Assembly: GCA_015179045.1 (NCBI GenBank)
Contig: WHUZ01000036.1
Coordinates: 124,001-188,000, forward strand
From: Kalaharituber pfeilii
Taxonomy: Eukaryota > Ascomycota > Pezizomycetes > Pezizales > Pezizaceae
DNA: 64,000 nucleotides
Direction: 5' to 3'
Part shown: positions 54,330 through 64,000 of the stretch, one piece after another
Position numbering within the stretch: position 1 is the stretch's first letter
Layout of the letters: every line of letters begins with the position of its first letter
Translations under genes and position numbers: made by a program
Notes under the pieces: generated by a model
Database searches by the model: none
The model's input: only the letters and a program-made list of their open reading frames with translations
Told to the model about the DNA's origin: nothing

Positions 54330-56697
54330 GCAAACAGTGAACTCTAAATTCGGTCGCACAATCGGAAACTGAGAGGTGTTTACAGGCATGTGGATTTTGA
54401 ATATTCCGATTCACAATACTACATCACGGTCATCGCCGGGGCGACATGGAGGTTTCAAAAACGTGGTAAGGGAGGAGGTCTTGAGAGAAATCCGGAAGAG
54501 GAAGGTTGGGAGTGGTGGCTGAGGAATTTTTGAGAAAGAGAATATTCACAGAATGGGAATGCAAGGAGAAATGGAAGGATGATCATAGGAGCTCACAGGA
54601 GTCCATTATCACCGATCATATTTAATTTGGCTGGCACCAACGATGAGAAAGACAGAAGAGACCCTGGCAAGAGAGTTGTCGGATGCAGAAATGGATGTGC
54701 CCTCCACGTGGACGACATAAACGCAACAATATGGGACTTGGAGGGCGCAAAGGACATGGAATGGCTAAGGGTGAGAAGAATTGTCAGGCAGGTAGCAGAA
54801 CAGAACGGGGTACCGCTAGCGGAGGCTAAATATGGGGATATAGCTATCAAGGGGAGAAAGAGGTGGAGAGACATGGATAGGATAAAAGGGCTGGGGGTCG
54901 TTTTCGACTCGACTCTAGACTTCGATGTCCATTAGAGGGCGAGAAAATTGGTGGGGGCTGCGGCATTCACAGCAATAGGTGGAGGAAAGTTGGGGCTGAA
55001 CCTGAAGAGCTGGGCAGTTATACACAGGAATGGTGATGGTGATCACCATGTGGGACTCGGAAATTGGTTGGAGGGACCAGGAGGAATCGCGAAAAGAAAT
55101 GAAGAAATTGCAATACCAGGTCCTGAAGAAGGGGACGGGGGGGTACATGGAAACAGTACAGCGAAGGAGGGGTGAATTGCATTGTGCACGTGGAGTTGAC
55201 ACTGGATGATGCACACGCAAGGTTCGCCGCACGCAGCATGGGAGATCCGGCAGGGTGCCGGGAACGTTTGGACGACGGACTTCAAGGGGGACAGGAGAGG
55301 AGAGAGTGAGGGATTGGAGGGACTGGGACATAGGCAGGACAAAAGAAAAGGCGGATGCCTTCGAGTCGGTTGCAGGGTACAGCTACGCCATGCCGGAAGG
55401 ATTAGAAGAGCTAGCACGGAGAGGAGAATGCGAAAAAAGTGGACGTTGAAGAGGTAACAGGAGAATGAAAAGAAGCGAGGAGAGAGAATAGGAAACCTCA
55501 ATCGAGTGGGTCACGAAAGGGATGGGAGGAGTATACACCGATGGCGGCGTATTTAGAAAAGGAAGGTTGGGGGGGGGAGGAATTGGGAATGGGACAGTAG
55601 AGGGGGCGGCGGGGAGGGAAGGGGAACGTTGATGGAACCAGGAGCCACGGTGTGGGATGAGGAGATAAAGGGGATAAGGTTAGGTTTAGAACCGATGTAG
55701 CAACGATGATACTGACGACTCACAGGCAGAAATTGCAGCAGTGAAGAGGGCAGGGAGAAGAGGAAAGGCGAGGACGGGGGACAAAAGGGAGCAGTGGAGG
55801 AGGAGATAGCCAGGGGAAATAGGGAGAATGTGGTGAGGCTGATGTTGGTGAATGCACACGCTTCAACGGGAATGAGAAAGCGAATGCGGAGGCTAAGGCG
55901 ACGATGGGGGGAAGTCAGTGGTCACCGAGGGTGCTGAGGCAGAGCTGGAACCGGTCGGGGCAATGGCGAGGACGGAACCAAGATACGGAGGCGGAAAGAT
56001 TGGGTGAGGGGGGGGGCACGCCAGCACTTTCAAGAGTCAAGGGGATGACGAAAGGTTGGGAACTGAGGATGGGACTTGAGGGTAGGAGGAGGGAGGGAGG
56101 GAGGGAGGGAGAGCAATGCAAGTGCCGGGAAAGACAAATGGCGGCACGCTTGGTGTTTGAGGGCGCATTAGCAGAGTACCCAGAAGGATAAGAAAAAATG
56201 GGAAGATGTGGACGTAGGAATATTAGAGAAAATGGTGAAGAGGTGGATGGTCTCGAGCAGCTGTTTTATTCCATCAAACCATTGAGAGCGGGAGGGAAGA
56301 GAAGCTGGAGGGAAGGGGGGAGGATCATGTAGCTAATTTGTTTAGTCTTGCCTCATACTTTCTCTCCAAGCATTGAGAGAGACTCATAGTACAAAAAAAA
56401 ACGGTCATCACCGATTGCGCTGTTTTGGAGGAAGATTGTTTCAATTCCGATTTATTTCCTCAAGACGGTGCGGAAAATCTTCGAATTGCACGTCGTCATG
56501 CAGCCCAATTCCTGGTTGGCGGCGGTGGGAATCCCCCCCTCCGCGGTATTGCTTATTGGCTGTTGTCTTCTTATCCGTGGGTGTCTATTGGAGCTTGGCG
56601 CCGGGGTGGTGGCAACGAGGTTGGTGAGCTGAAGATTCCCCAAAATTTCACCCTCGGGGGAAATTTGCGGTGTCGGGTATTTGGGAATGAAAATTAG
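54330..56697 (+). pseudogene. ORF split by the LINE insertion
   Basis: A plus-strand frame running up to the LINE (GVYRHVDFEYSDSQYYITVI, 54375-54435) continues after it (DCFNSDLFPQDGAENLRIAR, then LRGIAYWLLSSYPWVSIG) to a stop at 56695-56697, once one target duplication is discounted. The continuity suggests the LINE landed in a coding exon. The left arm has the same arrangement in inverse. Family unknown. Confidence 0.4.
54439..56400 (+). mobile_element. LINE with RT and RNase H, right-arm copy
   Basis: Flanked by ACGGTCATCGCCG (54426-54438) and ACGGTCATCACCG (56401-56413). Plus-strand RT blocks: SPLSPIIFNLAG at about 54600, CALHVDDINA at 54700 (catalytic VDD), LAEAKYGDIAIKGRKRWRDM, and LGVVFDSTLDFDVH. 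RNase H: GVYTDGGVFRKG near 55530, DDSQAEIAAVKRAG near 55710, FNGNEKANAEAK near 55865. The CCHC-like CKCRERQMAARLVFEGALAE ends the protein near 56180. 5'-truncated, with many frameshifts. A short A-run ends it at 56400. Confidence 0.8.
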
Positions 56698-56939
56698 ATC
56701 AAAAGACTCAGCTCGCTGAGAGCTTTCGATCTATATCTGGGGGGAACGTTGTGGTTGTGGAGTCACTTCCAAATGCTCGTCCTGAGGTGGTTGTTGTCGC
56801 GGCGAATTCCTTCGCAGAGCAGTGGCAGTGAGCACAATGGCAGCAGCGCAATGGCAGTGTACTTTCGCAGCGCAATGGTAGCGCATCTTCGCAGTGCAAT
56901 GGCAGTATATATTCTTTGACACGTATAGCTAAGCTGACC

Positions 56940-57150
56940 CTGACAGGTATAGCAGGTACTGCCAACCGGTGTGAGATGAGGTCAATTTGACAGCCATGAG
57001 AGGTCCGCCCTGCCAGCGTGAGATGTAGTGAATCTGACACATGGCCCGCCTAATCTGACGGTGCGAGATCAGACACAATGAGCTAAATTTGACAGGTATA
57101 GCAGGTACGGCCCGATGGCATTAGATCTAGTGAACGTGACAGGTATGGCC
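56940..57150. repeat. TGTCAAATT-type array, short copy
   Basis: Three units on the minus strand (ACCTGTCAAATTTAGCTCAT and relatives). Confidence 0.65.
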
Positions 57151-57443
57151 GTAGTGAGCGGCACGAGCCGAGCCAGCTCGAGCTCAAACGAGCCAAGATC
57201 ATGCTTGTGTTTTTCTTGACAGCTCGCTAAAATGCTTAGCCAGTGCAAGGTTTCATAAACTGTAAATACCTAATATAGTAATAATTAGAGATTTGGAGCT
57301 CATTCTGACCTACCAACAACTTCGAAATGCTCAATTTACCTGATAGTAGTGAGAAAGATGAAAATTTAGCTTAGTTTAGTTTAGTTTGTCAATATTATGT
57401 ATATAATCAATCCAGGCTCGAGCTAGCTCGTGCCGCTCACTAC
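57151..57443. mobile_element. 293-bp MITE with perfect 18-bp ends
   Basis: GTAGTGAGCGGCACGAGC and its exact complement at 57426-57443. GGCC flanks both sides, so the target duplication is uncertain. A fragment of the same end is at 48612. No ORF. Confidence 0.75.
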
Positions 57444-58059
57444 GGCCCCTCGCAACTCGTCATACTCCTTCTAGCACTCCGGTATATATCCCTGCGCCTG
57501 TAAGCTCGCTTAAGCAACATGGCCGCCAGTATCCCCGTCATCGCTTAACAACCCGAACCTGAGAACCTGCCAGAATCTGCTAGAAGAACCCAAATCCTCA
57601 GAACCTGCCGGAAAGCCGTAGAACCAGCCGGAAAGCCCTAGAACCTGCTGGAACTCCGGAATCCACCAGCGACAGGTATCGCCGAGCTCATTCCCGGATA
57701 TTCCTGACGCTTCTACCTGCTTCCAGTCATTTCCTTGGCCTTCCAGTAGTTTCCTTGGTTTTCCATGTACTTCTTTTGTTTGTTTGCTCGTTTGCTTGTT
57801 TGCTTGGATTTGCCACCGAGGGATTTCTATAAAGAGGCCCTCCCCACTCCTCCCTCTTGCCTCTCCACGCAACCAACTTGTATTCTACCCAAGTTGTGTA
57901 TTTAGCTTTCAAATACATCTACCTCTCGGTATCACATAGCTCCGACCGCCTCTGCCTCTGCCTCTGCCTCTGCCTCTGCCTCTGCTGTGAAATCGCCCCG
58001 GCGCCTGCCGCCCGTCCTGTACCTGGATCCTGTACCCTGACCTGACCCAGACCGATTTA
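57444..58059. other. No confident gene; simple repeats
   Basis: Contains TTTGCTTG-type repeats at 57776-57810 and a CTGCCT microsatellite at 57950-57985. A minus-strand 120-codon ORF (57510-57872) is repetitive (AGSEDLGSSSRFWQV) and not convincing. Confidence 0.5.
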
Positions 58060-58600
58060 TTACATAGATATGACAGGTCCGGCCTGATAGCATGAGATGT
58101 GGCAGAATGAGTTGAATTTAAGAGATATGGTATGTCTGGCCCCACGGCCTCAGGTGAAGAAGAATGAACTCAATTTTACAGGTATAGCAGGCCCCATCTG
58201 CCGCCATGAGATGAGGTAGAGTGAGCTGAATTTGACAGGCATAGAAGGCCCAACCTAATAACGGCGTGAGAAAGTTGACAGGTATGGCCGGCCCACGAGA
58301 TGAGGCAGAATAAGCTAAATTTGGCACGTATAGCCGGCCTGACATAACAGCGCGAGATCAGGCACCATGAGCTGAATTTGACAGGTATGGCGGGCCTAAC
58401 CTGCCGGCACAAGATGCTCCAGAATGAGCTAAACTCGACAGGTTTGGCAGGCCCTATTCGATGACGTGAGATGAGTCAGAATGAGCTGAATTTCACACGT
58501 ATTGCAGGCCCTATTCAACGGTGTGAGGTGAACCAGAACGAGCTGAATTTTCATACGAATTGCAGGCCCGGGCTGTCGGCACGAGATGATGCATCATCAG
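58060..58600. repeat. TGTCAAATT repeat array, copy 3
   Basis: About eight units on the minus strand (ACCTGTCAAATTCAGCTCA); the plus strand reads GAGCTGAATTTGACAGGTAT. Unit spacing is about 65 bp. Confidence 0.75.
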
Positions 58601-58811
58601 AGGTTTCAAGAATTCGGCCTAGACAAGTTAGGATTAACAGAGCAACAGCCGAGGAGAGAAAGAACTATCTTTAAGATAACCGGATAGGGGGTTAAGATAC
58701 ATGATTTTCATTTATCGCATGCCGCCCTGAGGGCCATGGCGATGTTTAGATACATAGTAGCTATATATATATATATGAAAGAAAAGAAAGTAAATTTGGT
58801 TGCTTTCTCCG

Positions 58812-59883
58812 TCACTCTTCGCCTGCCCATACTAATACCTTGGCTACCTCCGCCACGCCCCCCTTCTTTGGTTGTCTTAGGCCTTCCGCCCCTTTCGGGA
58901 ATCTGTTCCTCCATGGCTGGCAGTTTATCGTTATGTGCGTGAGGTTCTCTGGCGATTTCCCGCACCACCGGCATTCTGGAGAGTCCACCTTGCCCATTCC
59001 GTATCTCCATTCTTTCAGCCCTTTGTTTCCCAGAATGCCCGCCAGCGTTGACAACAGCCGGCGGTTGTCTAGCTCCTGTAGGGGTCGGCATGTGAGTTTC
59101 AGTCGATTTCTTTCTTCAACCCTGAACGCTTTCCCTTCCTGTCGTATCTCTGCTTCCATTACTACTTCGTCCTCACACACGCAGGGCTGTGCCGACTTTC
59201 GCCGCTCTGTCTGCCTCATCGTTGCCTCTCACGCCTTTGTGTCCTTTGACCCAGATTATCGCCAGGTCCAGGTTCCCCTTTGCTACGCTCCTTTCCCACT
59301 GTTCCCAGACCTCCTGTGACGCCCCATCTACAGTCGGATCTCCCTTGGCTATCCTCTGTAGTCTGTGCGGGAGTCTGTGACGATCATGATCTCCCCTTCG
59401 TGCTGTAATGCCCGGCTGATGGCGAGCATCTCCCCGTCGTTCACGGTACTTCGTCTTCCTAAATAGTAGGATTGGTCCAAGTCTCGTTTGTACGTGCCTG
59501 CCCCCGTGGAGTCGTCGATCCGGCTCCCGTCCGTGTACACGCTCTCCCATCCCCTCCTCTTCCTCTTTCCGGATGGACGCTTCCAATTCCTCTTTCCTTA
59601 GGTCGCTCGGTTGGAAGGGAAACGTATGTAGGGGTAGGGGGTCCCGGTGTGTCAAAGTGCCTCTCAGATATCTTGTGTCGGGTTGTGGGTCCTGGATCTG
59701 TTCTTGCGAGAATCTCAGCGTCCGAGCTTCGACTCGGTCTCTCTCCCCGTACACAAAGGCTTCCACTGATTCGAGGTTTGTTAGTCCTTCCACCACGTCC
59801 CTCCGAGTTCCCCATGGGGCCCCAATGATGTTTCTGGCGACCATGTATTGCCAGCTTTCCAGTTGTCTCATCTTCCTCTCCAC
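58812..59883 (-). pseudogene. LINE RNase H and CCHC C-terminal domain
   Basis: A linker MRQLESWQYMVARNIIGAPW opens the segment. RNase H residues appear in order: YTDGSRIDDS, NDGEMLAISRAL, IVTDSR, then VKGHKGVRGNDEADRAAK, giving the D-E-D-D set. The end has CRWCGKSPENLTHITINC followed by QPWRNRFPKG. Frames change at least twice. RNase H would remove template RNA; the CCHC end may bind nucleic acid. Confidence 0.85.
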
Positions 59884-59897
59884 TAGCGCTCCCTTGG

Positions 59898-60623
59898 CAG
59901 TGTTCCCAACCGGCCAGGCCGCCGACCAGGCCGCCCAGGCCGGTCCAGGCCGTCCAGGCCGTCCAGGCCGCCCAGGCTGGTCCAGGCCGGTCCAGGCCGC
60001 CCAGGCCGCCCAGGCTGGTCCAGGCCGGTCCAGGCCATTCAGGCCGTTTAAGCAATTTCAGGGGCAGGAGGGCTGGTTATGACGCTATTTCAGGGGCCAC
60101 CTTCAGGTTACCTGGACACGGATTTAATATGAACCTTTCAATATTTTCGGATAACTATCTAGACTTTTTTTAATTGAGCAGCGCTTTTCGCAGGTATTCA
60201 GGTAAGTAATTTTTTTTTGTATCGCTTGACTATATACTAATTTCTTATGGAGACAGACATTCCAATCACCGGTACTGGCGATGATGATTCCTTTAGTATT
60301 CTACTATCCTTCACTCTCCATAGTGCAGTTCAAGTTTTGATCTTGCATCGACGATTCCCTGCAGTCCCATCTGATGCCGATATCGAGTCTTCTGGAATTT
60401 GGGTTACAAAAATCTGGTGCGACAAAGTTGGATTTGACAGTATGGTGAAGCTGTGCATGGCTAATGGAAAGCGATACTGGCGGTGTAAAATCAGCAAGCA
60501 AAATCCAAAACATTAGAGTAGAATTTAGAAGTACGTTCTGTATATAGCTACTGTATAACTTAACTCACACTGTAGCCTGAATGGCCTCAATGGCCTGGCC
60601 TGGCCGGCCCGTTGGGAACACTG
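59898..60623. mobile_element. Non-autonomous hAT element inside the LINE
   Basis: CAGTGTTCCCAACCGGCCAG at the left and GCCCGTTGGGAACACTG at the right; flanks TCCCTTGG and TCCCTTGT (7 of 8). Subterminal CCAGGCCGT repeats at 59920-60045. Same end sequences as the element at 10063 but a different interior, with an 89-codon plus-strand ORF (60247-60516) of unknown identity. Confidence 0.9.
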
Positions 60624-60639
60624 TCCCTTGTCGTATCCG

Positions 60640-61850
60640 GTCCAAGCCCAATTGCCGTAGGTGGCGATGCTCCTGGCTATGCTAGTGTATAGCTGTCTCC
60701 TCTTGCTTGGGGGTATCCTCGTAAGCTTTGACGCTACCGTCCATGCCGCCTTTCCCAGTTGTAGTCTTCTCCCAAAGTGGTCGTTGTACTTGAGCTCCCA
60801 GTCGATCGTCAGTCCTACCAACCTGTAGCTTCTCCCTTTGACTCCTATTATCAATGTCTCCGATTTCCGTGGGTCCAGTTCTAACCCCTCCTCTCTCGCC
60901 TCTTCGACTAGCTGTCGTCTTCGACTAGCTGCCGTCTTCGACTAGCTGTCGTCTTCGACTAGCTGTCGTCTTCGACTAGCTGTCGTCTTCGACTAGCTGT
61001 CGTCGGTGGCTGTCTATATCTTTCCTCAGTTGCGTCATGGAGCGGTTTTGGAAATCACGCTGTGAAAATCGTCCACGTATGATCTTGTGAAATGTCTTTC
61101 GTCCGCCTTCTTGGCTAGAGGGGCTACTCCTACCAGGAAAAGCACTGGTGACATTGGTGAGCCTTGGGGTGCTCCGTCCGTCATTTTCCCGGTTCCCCGA
61201 ACTTTCCCGTCCCATGATATCCTGAAGTCGTTCGGTTGTAGGAACCCGTCGACGAACGCCGCAACATTTGGATTTCTCTCCTCTAGTCGTCGCACTACTC
61301 TCTCTCTCCTCACATGGTTGAACGCAGCCTTGATGTCATCCCCCACTATCGCCGTCCATTCTCCTCGGTCCAGACGCCTGTCTATCTCCTCCAGGGTCTG
61401 TCTCTGTAGGTCCTCTGCTCCTTGATGTGGTCAGCTCCCCCGCTGTGAGTCTTGGAATAGGAGGTCCATCCTCTGTATCATGTTCGCTACTACCTTCTGA
61501 CCCAGTTTGGCCACTGTGTTCAGAAGGGTGATGGGGCGCCAGCTTCCAGGTTGGTCGCTGGGTCTTCCTCTCTTCAGCATCATGACCATGTCGAATCCCC
61601 TGGTGAACCGGTATTTTCCGTTTATATAGTCCACTATGCCTTCTCTCACCGCCTCCCATAGTCTCGTCCTCCTAATCAGTTTCAGGATGCCGTACTGGAT
61701 GCCGTCCGGTCCCGGCGCCGATCGGGATTTCGTTTTTGCTAATGCCTTGTCTATTTCCCTTCTGGCTTCTTCTCTGTCCATGGTTACGCCTTCGGGTTTC
61801 CTGGACTCCCTCGGGGGGTTTTCTTCCGTTATGAAGTTGTGGCTTATTAA
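60640..61850 (-). pseudogene. LINE reverse transcriptase, frameshifted
   Basis: RT blocks: SRSAPGPDGIQYGILKLI near 61700, SWRPITLLNTVAKLGQKVV near 61540, DIKAAFNHVRRERVV near 61330, GAPQGSPMSPVLFLVG near 61160 and SYVDDFHS near 61080 (intact YVDD). The thumb region LVGLTIDWELKYNDHF is near 60800. A 17-bp minisatellite at 60901-61002 breaks the frame. Confidence 0.85.
60901..61002. repeat. 17-bp minisatellite in the LINE RT
   Basis: Six units of TCTTCGACTAGCTGTCG, one with a single change. The 17-bp period breaks the reading frame unless units come in threes. Confidence 0.9.
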
Positions 61851-62149
61851 GCTCCCGGGCTATCTGTTCGTCTCGCCTGGTATTCCCATGAGGGTCCTCG
61901 TCCTGAACGGGTCCCGTGCCAGTCTGAAAAAGTCCCATGGTAACGTGATCCGGTCTTCGTCCAGGTATTGTTCCCAGAAGGCCTTTTTCTTTTCTCTGAT
62001 CAAGTCTCTGAGAAGTCGGCGTGCCCTGGCCCTTTCTCTGTTGGAGCTGTTCGGGCCGCGGAGAATGTATTTCGTCATCTTTCTGGCCTTCTTTAGCTCC
62101 TTATCGAACCACCTTTTGGACCTGTCTGTTATCCTCGCTTCCTTGGTGT

Positions 62150-62745
62150 GTTCCTGTGCCAGTCGGCTTAGCATCTCGTAAGCACTTTCCTCTTCTCCAA
62201 CTGTCCGGTCCCTCCACTCTTCTTCAAACCTCTCCCATCTCTCCCAATCCGTTACCCTTATTGTCTTCATGCTGGCAGCTTTCTCCCCTTTGATCTGTCC
62301 CATTATCATGGCATGGTCTGACCCCACTATCCATGATACACCCGTCGTTCTCCATTCCCCGTCTCTGGCGAATACTAGGTCGAGCAATGCTGTCCTTGTC
62401 ATCCCGCCTATCCTCCTGGTCCACGTTCTCCACGTTGCCATCCCCTTATCTATCTGTTGTCTCAGACCTTGTGCTTGCATGGTGCTCTGCAAGGCTGTTC
62501 CTCTGCTGTCTTGTCTATCTGACAACTCCCGGTGGTGGCTGTTGAGGTCCCCTATCAACATGTCCACCATGCCTATCTCCTCCATCTCCTCCTCTACCTT
62601 GGTCTCCTTGTTCTAATATGCCCCGGTGATCTCCCTTCCCCGGTGATCTCCCTTCCCCGATATCGAATTGTCACGTGTCTGTCCCGTCCTTTTACCTTGC
62701 CGTCTCTAACAATGTCTTTCCTTACGTACGCCATCTATAGCTGCA
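62150..62745 (-). pseudogene. LINE APE-type endonuclease
   Basis: The N-terminal part MAYVRKDIVRDGKVKG near 62730 is followed, after a frame break at a duplicated 17-bp GATCTCCCTTCCCCGGT, by MLIGDLNSHHRELSDR at about 62550 (catalytic Asp/Asn of GDLN), LDLVFARDGEW and VGSDHAMI near 62310 (catalytic SDH). The enzyme nicks target DNA to prime reverse transcription. The start of the domain (N-terminal third) is missing. Confidence 0.85.
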
Positions 62746-62770
62746 GAGATTTCGTCTAGAAGGGTTCAGA

Positions 62771-62943
62771 GAATGGGAAAGATTGATTTTTTTTTTTTTT
62801 TTAAAAAAAAGCAATCCTGTCGGCTACAGTACTACCCTTCTTATGGTACCTACGATTCGCATTCGCTATTCAACATGTGAAGATAAGAAGCCTCCGCCAG
62901 TTCTCAACGTTCCGGTTACTTTGAGAATAGTAGTACACTAGTA
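62771..62943. other. No gene recognised
   Basis: A T-run followed directly by an A-run at 62787-62811, then ordinary sequence. Confidence 0.5.
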
Positions 62944-63527
62944 GGGGTTGTCGACGAAACAACAACTGGGAATGGGGCTACCAGAAGGGTATTAGAGAAA
63001 AAAATACGCCAGAGCAGGTGTTCGTGAGGTACCCCGTTTCACACACTTGTGAAAATTTATTTTAGTAAGTATGATGCTATGAACTAACCACATAATATGC
63101 AGACTTACGCGTGTCAAACTTTACCATGCCTCAAAGGAGCTGTAATGCAACAAGAGCTCAGAAGCGAAGGCTATCATGATGCTTGTGATTCTTAATTGAC
63201 GCAATGATGAACGTAGAAAGAGGATATGGAGGCAATATTTGTGGTTGTAGACGCAGCTCAGTGTTTGAGGTGAGCGGGATGGGGATATGCGGGTGATGTG
63301 TATGGTATGAAATAAGGGGGGTGTATACAGTGAAGTAGGATACTAACTGAGAACTACTTACCAGAAGAGCCCGCTACCAGTCAAATTTGACTGGTAACAG
63401 GCGTTACGTTGGTGCTGGAGACTACTAGCCAACAGACCAATGAACGAAGGGGCCAAGGCACTAAAAGCGCCTCCAGTTAGTAGTGGTACTTTCTGGTAGC
63501 CATTCCCAGTTGTTCGTCGACAACCCC
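62944..63527. mobile_element. MITE with ~37-bp inverted ends and TA target
   Basis: Ends GGGGTTGTCGACGAA and complement TTCGTCGACAACCCC, with the match continuing through ACAACTGGGAATGG and CTACCAGAA. TA lies on both sides (62942-62943, 63528-63529). No transposase. A RIP-mutated interior copy is at 31940-32085. Confidence 0.8.
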
Positions 63528-63639
63528 TAACTACTGTCGGGAACCTGACATCCGTTGCCACAAGATTATTGGCAGTCCAAGCAAGTTCCGGAATAGAGAG
63601 TCTATGCATACACGATGTGAGCGTCTTAGAATTATTACA

Positions 63640-63800
63640 CTACATGACGATGCAATCTGCTGTCGGATTAAGGACAGGGAGGTACTGAAGGAAAAGGCTA
63701 CAAGAGGAATGGGAAAAAATACCGAAGGAGAGGTTGCTGTCATTAGTTAGGAGTATGCCAGATAGACTCTGAGCTATTATTGCTGCTGGTGGGGCTGCAA
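63640..63800 (+). pseudogene. Tc1/mariner transposase C-terminus
   Basis: Plus strand (one frame) reads EEWEKIPKERLLSLVRSMPD then, past a stop, AIIAAGGAATPY, the conserved end of Tc1-type transposases. The catalytic DDE core is not seen upstream, where the MITE lies. Confidence 0.7.
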
Positions 63801-63971
63801 CACCTTATTAATTTAATGATAGAAGCTTTTGTATGTAAATCCCATATAAAAGTTCTGAAGACTTTTGTTCGATTATCCATGCTATGTTGCATTGCTATGG
63901 GGCATCTGCAAGACGCCCAGTTATGCAGCTCTTACGCATCTGAAGACTAACCCTGACCCCCGAGTGCTATG

Positions 63972-64000
63972 CTAGACAGAAAAATAAGTATTTGGACAGG
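63972..64000. mobile_element. Start of a mariner-type MITE running out of the window
   Basis: CTAGACAGAAAAATAAGTAT then TTGGACAGG matches the left end of the MITE at 15199; the rest lies beyond the window. Confidence 0.6.

Larger units (their letters stand above)
52398..56977. repeat. Right arm of the large inverted duplication
   Basis: Inverted match to 20111-25658, shorter mainly because it lacks the 414-bp, 165-bp and 549-bp left-arm segments. It retains the uninverted LINE. Composition is ordinary, not AT-rich, so the arms have largely escaped RIP despite being long duplicates. Confidence 0.85.
58703..62770 (-). mobile_element. Near-complete LINE (Tad/I-like) with family-A tail
   Basis: Minus-strand order: APE-type endonuclease (62745-62150), RT (61850-60640), RNase H (59540-59170), CCHC end (about 58960), stop at 58812, hairpin CGCCATGGCCCTCAGGGCGG at 58723-58742 and an A-rich end. 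That domain order fits the I/Tad groups of non-LTR elements. A hAT element splits it at 59898-60623. No ORF1 was recognised, so the 5' part is missing or unrecognised. Several frameshifts make it inactive. Confidence 0.85.

Noticed and set aside
60247..60516. 89-codon ORF in the inner hAT element as a transposase
   Set aside because: Far too short and lacking hAT dimerisation or catalytic motifs; only a weak resemblance to a zinc-finger stretch.

Overview
The window looks like a transposon graveyard from a filamentous ascomycete fungus. Evidence for this: a chromodomain Ty3/gypsy element, a copia gag primed by half of the initiator tRNA, LINEs with an RNase H domain and CCHC tail, hAT, pogo and Tc1-like DNA elements, short fungal introns (GTATGC...CTGAC...TAG), and TA-saturated blocks whose differences from better-kept copies are mainly C-to-T and G-to-A, as expected from repeat-induced point mutation (RIP). 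I cannot name the species. No rRNA, tRNA, CRISPR array or bacterial gene is visible, and very little is convincing host coding sequence.

Layout. 1-1748: 5' part of a copia element (LTR, primer site, gag). 2113-8454: a full-length gypsy element on the minus strand with apparently identical 634-bp LTRs and a CTTAT target duplication, but a frame-broken gag-pol. 8455-13520: minisatellites, a TGTCAAATT repeat array, a 1.48-kb non-autonomous hAT element, and a gypsy LTR fragment. 13750-18570: nested solo LTRs inside palindromic and mariner-type MITEs, then a pogo-type MITE. 20111-25658 and 52398-56977: the two arms of a large inverted duplication carrying the same LINE insertion and unidentified gene-like sequence. 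25890-27770: a second TGTCAAATT array. 28080-33400: AT-rich DNA with a 877-bp TRIM retroelement, nested solo LTRs and LTR fragments. 33480-39800: LINE 3' fragments, two Tc1-type transposase tails and possible small genes. 39800-45700: AT-rich DNA with two solo LTRs and a mariner-like element. 45860-50000: hAT relics and many LINE-tail insertions. 50309-50968: the best host-like gene candidate. 57151-64000: a MITE, a third array, a near-complete LINE on the minus strand split by a hAT element, another MITE and a Tc1 transposase tail.

How the parts relate. The LINE at 58.7-62.8 kb is the likely source of a recurring 3' tail (a small hairpin plus poly-A) found at about 15 places. Several of these are only about 60 bp long, yet carry their own 9-14 bp target duplications. 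The TRIM, and probably the gypsy family, have primer sites complementary to their own LTRs instead of to a tRNA 3' end, which suggests Tf1-like self-priming. Nesting gives a relative order: AT-rich (RIP-affected) DNA is oldest; the gypsy element, the solo LTRs with perfect 5-bp duplications and the hAT insertion in the LINE are younger.
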